From the NCBI GenBank assembly GCA_002070185.1, contig MWCT01000020.1, forward strand, positions 1 through 39,081: 39,081 nucleotides of DNA. Reading direction: 5' to 3'. Shown piece by piece: positions 33,051 through 39,081 of the stretch. Source of the stretch: a candidate division BRC1 bacterium ADurb.Bin183 (GTDB taxonomy: Bacteria > Sumerlaeota > Sumerlaeia > MWCT01). A model generated the notes under the pieces. The model was given only the letters and a program-made list of their open reading frames with translations, had not been told where the DNA came from and did not search any database. A program made the translations under genes and the position numbers. The stretch's first letter is position 1. Each line of letters begins with the position of its first letter.

Positions 33051-33857
33051 TTATTCCAACTGCTCAAATTCGCCCGAGCGGGCGGCGGCTATGTAGTTCA
33101 TGCAATAATCATCCCGTCCTAAAAGCGCCTCCGCTCCCTTCAAAAGCGCCATTAGCGGTTTATCCAGCGGGTCAAGAATGGCGGCATCCAATCCGGACGC
33201 CATGGCAAGAACCAAAAATGCGCGGTTGATAATTTTGCGTTTCGGCAGCCCAAATGAAACATTGGAAAGACCGCATATTTTATGAATATCAGGATATTGC
33301 GCCGTTATCCGCCGCAAAATATTCAACGTCAGATTGCCATAAGCAGAATTGGTTCCTATGGGGCGCACAAGCGGATCCAAAAAAATTCGCTCCGCCGCAA
33401 TGCCCTCGGAAAGGAGACTCTCCACAAGACGGCAGGCAACGGCGTATATCGCCTCCTCATCCTCCAAAAGCCCCGCATCGTCCATCGCAAGGGCAACAAC
33501 GTTTGTGTTATGCTCTTTCACAATCGGGAGAACGGCGCGGAATCGTTCCTTTTCCCCGGAGATGGAATTGATGAGCTCCGCCCTTCCGCCCGCAACAACG
33601 CAGCCATGCGCCAGCGCCTGCGGTTTGGGGCTGTCAATGCACAAAGGCAGGGCGGATGCCTCCCGCACTGTTTTAACCATCCACTCGAGGTTTTCAAGTT
33701 CGGCTTCCGCAAAAGCGCCGGCATTCACATCCAGATATGTTGCGCCGGCGGCTTCCTGCTGGCGGGCGATATCCATCACAAAGGCGCTGTTTCGCTCGGC
33801 GACTGCCTTGCGGATTTTTTCCCGCGTTGAGTTTATTAATTCGCCTACAATAATCAT
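33051..33857 (-). CDS. Methyltetrahydrofolate:corrinoid methyltransferase (MeTr/AcsE-like)
   Basis: A 268-residue pterin-binding TIM barrel, 2 nt downstream of the corrinoid protein gene. Family landmarks run in order: MIIVGELINSTREKIRKAV, AGATYLDVNAG, LCIDSPKPQALAHG, GRAELINSISGEKERF, VVALAMDDAGL, IFLDPLVRPIGTNSAYG and ICGLSNVSFGLPKRKIINRA. These fit the MeTr/MtvA/MtgA group that moves a methyl group between tetrahydrofolate and a cobalamin protein. It may act in the methyl branch of an acetogenic or demethylating route. No CO dehydrogenase or substrate-specific demethylase is visible next to it. Confidence 0.93.
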   Translation of the reverse strand: MIIVGELINSTREKIRKAVAERNSAFVMDIARQQEAAGATYLDVNAGAFAEAELENLEWMVKTVREASALPLCIDSPKPQALAHGCVVAGGRAELINSISGEKERFRAVLPIVKEHNTNVVALAMDDAGLLEDEEAIYAVACRLVESLLSEGIAAERIFLDPLVRPIGTNSAYGNLTLNILRRITAQYPDIHKICGLSNVSFGLPKRKIINRAFLVLAMASGLDAAILDPLDKPLMALLKGAEALLGRDDYCMNYIAAARSGEFEQLE

Positions 33858-33859
33858 AG

Positions 33860-34525
33860 TTAAGAAATTCCCAGAATCTGCTTGGCAACCTCAACCGCCG
33901 TGGCGGCGTCTTTGGCGTAGCCGGTTGCATTTATCTTTTTGGCATACCCCTCATCCACCGGCGCGCCGCCGATGATGACGGGGTTATCAAGACCGGCTTC
34001 GCGAAACGCCTTGATATTTGCCTCCATGCCAATCATCGTGTTCGTGAGCAGCGCGGACATCCCCACGAGGGCGTTTCGGTTCTCTTTCATGGCAGCCATG
34101 AATTTATCGGCGGAAACGTCAATTGCGAGGTCAACGATTTTAAAACCCGCGCCCTCCATCATCATGGCGACAAGGTTTTTGCCGATGTCATGCAGGTCTC
34201 CTTTGACAGTGCCGATGATAAACGTTCCCAGCGGCTTGACGCCGGTATCGGCAAGCGGCTTTTTGATAAGAGCCATTCCCGCCTTCATAGCGCGCGCGGC
34301 AATCAGCACCTCCGGCACATAAATCTCATTGGCTTTGAACCTTTTTCCGATAACGTCCATGCCCTTGATAAGCCCCTCATTCAGGATATCCTGCGGCGAC
34401 AAGCCCATCTCCAGCGCCTGCTGGACGAATTCCGCCACGCCGGGCTGTCCTTTTTTAATTGGCGAATTCAGGTCCGAATTCCCGCATATAACATTATCCA
34501 TAATTGCCGCAAGCAGCTCAGACAT
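33860..34525 (-). CDS. Corrinoid (cobalamin-binding) methyl carrier protein
   Basis: A 221-residue protein. The N-terminal helical cap domain (about 1-95; MGLSPQDILNEGLIKGMDVIG) and C-terminal B12-binding Rossmann domain carry the DLHDIG motif. His112 (D110-x-H112-x2-G115) supplies the lower cobalt ligand. MSALLTNTM and VIIGGAPVDEGYA complete the B12 fold. It belongs to the MtbC/MttC/MtmC-like family. The ATG at 34525 has AAGGAG at 9 nt and is preferred to an upstream TTG at 34642. First gene of the corrinoid-MeTr-APH unit; the 281-nt gap upstream is shared with the divergent encapsulin operon. Confidence 0.95.
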   Translation of the reverse strand: MSELLAAIMDNVICGNSDLNSPIKKGQPGVAEFVQQALEMGLSPQDILNEGLIKGMDVIGKRFKANEIYVPEVLIAARAMKAGMALIKKPLADTGVKPLGTFIIGTVKGDLHDIGKNLVAMMMEGAGFKIVDLAIDVSADKFMAAMKENRNALVGMSALLTNTMIGMEANIKAFREAGLDNPVIIGGAPVDEGYAKKINATGYAKDAATAVEVAKQILGIS

Positions 34526-34806
34526 CTTATTTGACTCCTTTTTCTTGCTTTTGACCCAATCGAATGAAGGCTTCCCTAACACCCGCCCAAACCCCATGCA
34601 AGCCAATTCTTGCGCAAAAGCCTCATGATTTGTATATATCAATTCCCGCCCAGTATAAAAATTTAACCATCACAGCCCTTTAACCAGATGCGCCATTTAC
34701 ATAAAAACTTCGGATTTCTTTTGCACGCCCTCTTTTTACCTTGAAACGCCCGCTCATTATCATGCATCATCTTTATTTGAATATAATGGGAAAGGAGCAA
34801 AATTAA

Positions 34807-35154
34807 ATGAGCACAACTTATACCGAGCAGGGGCTGCCGGAGGATGTGAAAAATGTTCACCGCGCCATCGCCAGCCTCATCGAGGAACTTGAAGCGATTA
34901 ACTGGTATCACCAACGCGTGGCGGTGACAGAAGAGCCCGAGCTTAAATCCATCCTCGCCCATAACCGCGACGAAGAGGTGGAACACGCCTGCATGACGCT
35001 GGAATGGCTGCGCCGAGTGATGCCCCAGTTTGATGAGCAATTGAGAACTTTTCTCTTTACCAGCGGACCTATAGGGCACGCAAACCACGCAGAAGAATCG
35101 GGAGGCGCGTCCGGTTCCCTCGGAATTGGGTCTTTGTCGAAAGGAGGCAAGTAA
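34807..35154 (+). CDS. Encapsulated ferritin (EncFtn) cargo protein
   Basis: A 115-residue two-helix ferroxidase carried in an encapsulin shell. Compared with Rhodospirillum rubrum EncFtn, the metal-site residues line up with a constant offset of five: E26, E27, E29, W33, Y34, E57 and H60 (EELEAINWY, then EEVEH). The C-terminus, after a flexible Gly/Ser/His-rich linker, is SLGIGSLSKGGK, a canonical family-1 encapsulin targeting peptide. It should oxidise Fe(II) and load iron into the shell. AAGGAG is 9 nt before the ATG. TATAAT at 34782-34787 could be a -10 box, but a start there would cut into the ribosome-binding site, so the promoter is left open. Encapsulin follows after 1 nt. Confidence 0.96.
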   Translation: MSTTYTEQGLPEDVKNVHRAIASLIEELEAINWYHQRVAVTEEPELKSILAHNRDEEVEHACMTLEWLRRVMPQFDEQLRTFLFTSGPIGHANHAEESGGASGSLGIGSLSKGGK

Positions 35155-35155
35155 T

Positions 35156-35956
35156 ATGGACCTGATGAAAAAAAACCTCGCGCCCATCGCTGATGAAGCA
35201 TGGGACGAAATCGAAAAACAGGCGCAGATTACATTGAGGGGAAATCTCTCCGCGCGCGGGCTGGTGGATTTTGACGGACCTCACGGCTGGAAAAAAGCGT
35301 CCGTAAATCTCGGTCGCGCCAAACTGGCGGAATCTGGCGTCATCGAAGGCGTGCTTTTTGGAAAAAGAGACGTCCAACCGCTCATTGAAACCCGCGTGAA
35401 TTTTGCGCTCGACCTCAAAGATTTGGATGATGTGGAGCGCGGTCTTAAAACCCCTGATCTGGAGCCTCTCATCGCGGCATGCTGCAAGGCGGCTCAATTT
35501 GAGGAGAAAGCCGTCTATCTTGGATTTGAAAAAGGCGGCATCGCCGGCATCTTCAAATCCTCAGAACACACCCCGATAAAAATTAAAAACGAGACAAAGT
35601 CCTACGCAAAATCAATCGAAGAAGCCGTTGTGGCTTTGCAAAAAGGCGGCATCGGCGGACCGTATAATCTCGTGCTGGGAACCGCGCTTTATCAAACTTT
35701 GATGGAAGGCGAAAGCGGCTATCCGCTCAAAAAGCGCGTGGACGATATCATCCGCGGAAAAATCGCATGGAGCCCCGCGCTCAAAGGCGGCGCGCTCCTC
35801 TCCGGACGCGGCGGCGATTTCATCTTTACAGTCGGACAGGATTTGTCCCTCGGCTATGCGGGGCATACAGCGGAAAAGGTGAATCTTTTTATTGCCGAAT
35901 CGTTCACTTTTCAGGTGATTGAACCGAAAGCCGCCATCGAGATTGCGCTGCAATGA
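35156..35956 (+). CDS. Family 1 encapsulin shell protein
   Basis: A 266-residue HK97-fold shell protein. The N-terminus MDLMKKNLAPIADEAWDEI, GLVDFDGPHGW and VNLGRA, the middle LNFALDL-type segment VNFALDLKDLDDVERG, and VLGTALYQTLMEG with YAGHTAEKVNLFIAESFTFQ are encapsulin hallmarks. The length matches shells with T=1 symmetry (60 copies, about 24 nm). AAGGAGG at 8 nt fixes the ATG at 35156. It is coupled to EncFtn upstream (1 nt gap) and to a GGQ protein downstream (ATGA overlap). The compartment likely stores and detoxifies iron. Confidence 0.97.
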   Translation: MDLMKKNLAPIADEAWDEIEKQAQITLRGNLSARGLVDFDGPHGWKKASVNLGRAKLAESGVIEGVLFGKRDVQPLIETRVNFALDLKDLDDVERGLKTPDLEPLIAACCKAAQFEEKAVYLGFEKGGIAGIFKSSEHTPIKIKNETKSYAKSIEEAVVALQKGGIGGPYNLVLGTALYQTLMEGESGYPLKKRVDDIIRGKIAWSPALKGGALLSGRGGDFIFTVGQDLSLGYAGHTAEKVNLFIAESFTFQVIEPKAAIEIALQ

Positions 35957-36303
35957 TTTACCATCTGCCCGAAAGCGACGATGTTCTGCTCGCCGAATGC
36001 GACGTTGAGACTTTTTGTTCCAGCGGTCCCGGCGGGCAGAACGTCAATCGCCGCGAAACAGCAGTGCGGCTGCGCCACCGCCCGACCGGTCTTGTTATCG
36101 TCTGCCAGCGGGAACGGGAGCAACACCGCAATAAACAAATTGCCCTCGCAAGCCTGCGGCGCAAACTTCGCATGATGCTTCGGCGCAGAAGGCGGCGCAT
36201 CCCAACCAAACCGCCGGAGGTTTTAAAGGAGCGCGTGCTCGAATCCAAAAAATTGCGCTCGCTCAAAAAAGCCATTCGCCGCAAACCCATCATCGAAGAT
36301 TGA
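35953..36303 (+). CDS. GGQ-domain release-factor-like protein (ArfB/YaeJ or C12orf65 type)
   Basis: A 116-residue class-I release-factor catalytic domain without codon-recognition domains. CSSGPGGQNVNRRETAVRLRH carries the peptidyl-tRNA hydrolysing GGQ at residues 27-29; ASLRRKLRMMLRRRRRR is a helix of high positive charge. A basic tail (KKLRSLKKAIRRKP) resembles the ArfB tail that enters the mRNA channel of stalled ribosomes, though it also fits the RF-H-associated or mitochondrial mtRF-R type. The ATG overlaps the encapsulin stop by 4 nt, so its translation is coupled to the shell gene. This is an odd pairing for a ribosome-rescue protein. Confidence 0.9.
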   Translation: MIYHLPESDDVLLAECDVETFCSSGPGGQNVNRRETAVRLRHRPTGLVIVCQREREQHRNKQIALASLRRKLRMMLRRRRRRIPTKPPEVLKERVLESKKLRSLKKAIRRKPIIED

Positions 36304-36309
36304 ATCGCT

Positions 36310-37515
36310 TCATAAACCGCTATTCAGTTTCCCCGGCTCCATATTTTTAACCTTGCGCGTTCCCTGATACATCTCATACTTCAAAAGACGGCATTCAAGA
36401 GAACCGTTAAAGAGCGGGATGCGGCGCGATGTGCGCAGCCCGACTGCCTTTGCCGCAAGGGCGTTGTTGGTAAAAATGAACGCATTAAAGCCGTCATATT
36501 TATTTTTTAGCGTGTCTCCGATTTTGCGATAGAAAGCCTCCGCGTCCTCCACCTTAACGCGATTGCCATAAGGCGGATTCATGATGAGCGTTCCGGGCGA
36601 TGGCGGCGGCGTCCGCTCCTCAAAGGCAGCGCATTCAAAGCAAATGTCGCGTTCGACGCCGGCGCGCCTTGCGTTGGCAACAGCCTCCTTGATGCGTTCG
36701 GGACTTATATCCGAGCCGATAATCGTTGCGGAGCTATGAGGCAGCGCGGCATCCGCCGCCTCGCTGCATACTCGCTCAAAAATCTCTCCGTCATAATCTC
36801 TCCAGCGCATAAAGCCGAATGAGCGGCGCAACAGCCCCGTCGCTTTCCGCCGCGCCAACAGCGCCGCTTCGATGACAAAAGTCCCCGAACCGCACATCGG
36901 ATCTATGAAGAGCGTCCGCCCGTCCCACTGCGAAAGGGCGATGATGCACGCCGCCAAAACCTCGTTGATAGGCGCCTCGCCGCTCTCCGTTCGGTAACCG
37001 CGCCGGAATAACGGCTCGCCGGAGGAATCCAGCGAAAGGATTGCGCGCTTGCCTTCGATGTAAATATTCACTCGCAAGCCGGGATTTTTCAAATCCACAT
37101 TAGGGCGCCGCCCCGTGCGGCTGCGGAATTGATCTACAATCGCATCCTTCACCCGCTGCGCCACAAACACAGAATTATCAAACGCCGAATTATTGATGAA
37201 GGCGTCCACCGCCAGCGTTCCATCCGCATCCATGAAACGCGACCAATTGACGCGCCCCGCCTCCCGATAAAGTTCGTCCTTATCCTCAACGCAAAAATCG
37301 CGAACAGGCGCAAGGATGCGCATTGCCGTGCGGCTCCATAAGTTGGCTTTATAAAGGAGATATTTTCCGCCAACAAATTTTACGGCGCATGATTGCGTTT
37401 CAACCTTTGAGGCGCCGAGCGCGCGAAGTTCCGCCGCCGCAACATCCTCCGCGCCCCTGATGGTTTTGGCGATCATGGCAAAGGCGCGAGCCGGATTTTC
37501 TTTTTGTATTTTCAC
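36310..37515 (-). CDS. THUMP-domain 23S rRNA guanine-N2 methyltransferase (RlmL N-half/YpsC type)
   Basis: A 401-residue protein. An N-terminal ferredoxin-like part (AMIAKTIRGAEDVAAAELRA) and a THUMP domain (about 50-155) precede a class I SAM methyltransferase domain with DPMCGSGTFVIEAA (motif I), IIGSDISPERIKEAVANARR, and catalytic MNPPYG. It should make m2G in 23S rRNA, as E. coli RlmL does at G2445. The fused RlmK half is absent, as in B. subtilis YpsC. The start is GTG 37515 with AGGCGG upstream. It converges with the GGQ gene (6 nt apart). Confidence 0.93.
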   Translation of the reverse strand: MKIQKENPARAFAMIAKTIRGAEDVAAAELRALGASKVETQSCAVKFVGGKYLLYKANLWSRTAMRILAPVRDFCVEDKDELYREAGRVNWSRFMDADGTLAVDAFINNSAFDNSVFVAQRVKDAIVDQFRSRTGRRPNVDLKNPGLRVNIYIEGKRAILSLDSSGEPLFRRGYRTESGEAPINEVLAACIIALSQWDGRTLFIDPMCGSGTFVIEAALLARRKATGLLRRSFGFMRWRDYDGEIFERVCSEAADAALPHSSATIIGSDISPERIKEAVANARRAGVERDICFECAAFEERTPPPSPGTLIMNPPYGNRVKVEDAEAFYRKIGDTLKNKYDGFNAFIFTNNALAAKAVGLRTSRRIPLFNGSLECRLLKYEMYQGTRKVKNMEPGKLNSGL

Positions 37516-37646
37516 AATTTACCGCCTAATATAATAACATGAACGCGGGCGGACGCCGGCGGGCGCGGGTTGATATTGCGTAAAATATCCGTCCACGCCC
37601 CTATAACAAAGCCCAGCCGTCTCTTGCGCCGGATATGGCTGCTGCG

Positions 37647-39081
37647 CTAAACCTCGCCGCGTATTGCCAGCAATTCCTTCATGGCATCGCTCAAATCAAT
37701 ACGCGCGCCTTTCAACCCAAAAGCGTCGTGCAGCTGTTTGTAAATCTCATAAAGCCGATTGTATGTTTTGACGTTGCGCGGCTGCGGGGTATATCTTTTT
37801 TCCCGAACCGATGTCATGGCGCGAATCGCCGACGCAAAATTCGCATACCCGCCGCGCGTCCGCCCAGCCGCAACCGCCGCCGCAATTGCCGCGCCCAGCG
37901 CGCACGTCTGCTCGCTTTGGGAAATCTCCATATCTCGCCCGATAACATCCGCATAAATCTGCATCGCCAAAGGGCTGCGCACGGAGATGCCGCCGCAATT
38001 AATCACGCGCCGCACTTTTGCGCCGTATTCCTCCAACCGCTCGATAATCCGCCGCGCCCCAAAAGCGGTCGCCTCGATTAGCGCGCGATAAACCTCCGCG
38101 GGATTTGTGCGGAGCGTCATCCCGACCAAAAGCCCTGTGAGCCGCTGATCCACAAGAATTGTCCGATTGCCATTGTGCCAATCCAGAGCCAATAAACCGC
38201 TCTCGCCCGCCTGCAGCCGCGCCGCCTCCGCGCTCAGTTTTTTATGAGCCTCATCTGCGCTCCCAACCGATTGAAACTCCCGCACAAACCAGTTAAAAAT
38301 ATCCCCAACGGCGGACTGCCCCGCCTCCAGTCCCAGATAGCCCGGAAGAATGGACTCCGGCACAATGCCGCACAGACCCGGTATATCCGGCAAACCTTTT
38401 TTGAGCGGCGCAATCATCATATCGCATGTGGATGTGCCGATAATTTTGACAAGAGTTTCCGGACGTATGCCGCTACCAACCGCGCCAAGATGGGCGTCCA
38501 GCGCGCCGACCGCCACAGGCGTCCCAGCCGGCAGACCAAAAATCTTCGCCCAATACGCGCTCAAACCGCCCGCCGGTTTTGCAATCGTATGCGCCGATTT
38601 CGGCAGCGTGCGGCGGATGCGAACAAGCCTTTTATCCAGCCTCCCCCAGAAATCCTCATCGGGATATCCGCCCCACGAAGGATGAAACATCCCCTTATGA
38701 CCGGCGGCGCAAATGCCGCGCTTCATCGCCGCCGGAGCCTGCGTGCCCGTCAGCATTGCGGGTATCCAGTCCGAAATTTCCACCCAAGTGTGGATGGCAT
38801 CAAAGACCTCCGGCGCAACGCGGGCGCAGCGAAGCAGCTTTGACCAGAACCACTCGGAGGAATACGTCCCGCCGCATTTGTCAAGATAGTGCGGACGAAT
38901 GCGCCGCGCCAGCGCCGTGATTTCCGCCGCCTCCGCATGAGAGGTGTGGTCTTTCCAGAGCCAGACCATCGCATGGGGATTGCTCTTGAATTTATCATGG
39001 CGCGCCAGCGGCTCGCCTTCGCCATCCACCGGCATCGGCGAACTGCCCGTGGCGTCCACTCCGATTCCGATAACATCGCCC
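37647..39081 (-). CDS. araB: FGGY carbohydrate kinase, ribulokinase type (N-terminus off the window)
   Basis: The frame is open to the window edge (GDVIGIGVDATGSSPMPVDG); about 478 codons are seen and about 80 N-terminal residues with the first ATP-binding strand are missing. The pattern HDKFKSNPHAMVWLWKDHT, then GGTYSSEWFWSKLLR, with WVEISDWIPAMLTGT and GTSTCDMMIAP is that of L-ribulokinase rather than xylulokinase or glycerol kinase. The C-terminal domain has VINCGGISVRSPLAMQIYADV (adenosine-binding region). It phosphorylates L-ribulose in arabinose use, and fits the pectin- and hemicellulose-directed genes on the left of the window. Stop TAA/TGA region lies 131 nt before the methyltransferase start. 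Confidence 0.93.
   Translation of the reverse strand, partial: GDVIGIGVDATGSSPMPVDGEGEPLARHDKFKSNPHAMVWLWKDHTSHAEAAEITALARRIRPHYLDKCGGTYSSEWFWSKLLRCARVAPEVFDAIHTWVEISDWIPAMLTGTQAPAAMKRGICAAGHKGMFHPSWGGYPDEDFWGRLDKRLVRIRRTLPKSAHTIAKPAGGLSAYWAKIFGLPAGTPVAVGALDAHLGAVGSGIRPETLVKIIGTSTCDMMIAPLKKGLPDIPGLCGIVPESILPGYLGLEAGQSAVGDIFNWFVREFQSVGSADEAHKKLSAEAARLQAGESGLLALDWHNGNRTILVDQRLTGLLVGMTLRTNPAEVYRALIEATAFGARRIIERLEEYGAKVRRVINCGGISVRSPLAMQIYADVIGRDMEISQSEQTCALGAAIAAAVAAGRTRGGYANFASAIRAMTSVREKRYTPQPRNVKTYNRLYEIYKQLHDAFGLKGARIDLSDAMKELLAIRGEV

Noticed and set aside
34755..34775. Possible Fur box (CATTATCATG region) before the EncFtn gene
   Set aside because: Only one half-site is convincing and the symmetry of a Fur site is missing, so iron control by Fur cannot be claimed.
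37540..37575. GC-rich inverted repeat between the rRNA methyltransferase and ribulokinase genes
   Set aside because: The string is GC-rich and repetitive, but no extended perfect stem followed by a T tract could be drawn.

Overview
The window is an ordinary-density bacterial chromosome segment of about 39 kb with roughly 53% G+C by eye. It carries about 30 protein genes, one tRNA and no prophage, CRISPR array or transposase gene. Gram-negative envelope genes (MlaD/PqiC-type lipid transport, RseC-like protein, lipoprotein signals) sit beside carbohydrate enzymes (GH4, GH5 with a CBM32-like domain, ribulokinase, pectinesterase-like beta-helix protein) and corrinoid/methyl-transfer genes. This suggests an uncultured, probably anaerobic or facultative Gram-negative heterotroph, perhaps of the PVC group or a nearby candidate phylum. 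That placement is inference from gene content; I cannot fix the phylum.

Layout. 1-1302 (-) is the N-terminal part of a secreted protein built of tandem beta-helix repeats. 1329-3724 (-) holds a membrane-anchored SagB-type nitroreductase and a PqiC-like lipoprotein plus MlaD pair. 4050-6138 (+) is a GH4 glycosidase and adk. 6148-7236 (-) is a UroD/MtaA-type zinc methyltransferase, followed by a secreted GH5 (+). 8889-11437 (-) is a coupled GlcD/GlcF-type 2-hydroxyacid oxidoreductase. 11600-16104 holds a GT-C membrane protein (+) facing a GT-B glycosyltransferase and a beta-rich partner (-). 16313-21408 (+) is a two-gene type I restriction-modification system in which HsdM and HsdS are fused. 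It is bounded on the left by a tandem 15-bp repeat and on the right by a hairpin and tRNA-Ala(CGC).

21657-23126 (-) is a diguanylate cyclase with a degenerate receiver domain. 23341-26327 (+) is a tightly overlapping run yacL-like PIN/TRAM, ispD, ispF, coiled-coil protein, zapA, followed by a ClC protein. 28176-32037 (+) is an RseC-like protein, an unknown exported protein, a TPR membrane protein and an ArsB/NhaD-type permease. 32014-34525 (-) is a corrinoid protein, a methyltetrahydrofolate methyltransferase and an unusual APH-fold protein. 34807-36303 (+) is an encapsulated-ferritin iron compartment (EncFtn and encapsulin) translationally coupled to a GGQ release-factor-like protein. 36310-39081 (-) is a THUMP rRNA methyltransferase and the C-terminal part of ribulokinase.

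The strongest leads are the encapsulin/EncFtn/GGQ operon, the R plus M-S fusion restriction system, the HxC-x76-C methyltransferase with the distant corrinoid/MeTr operon, the beta-helix tandem repeats, and the APH-fold protein with a rearranged catalytic loop.
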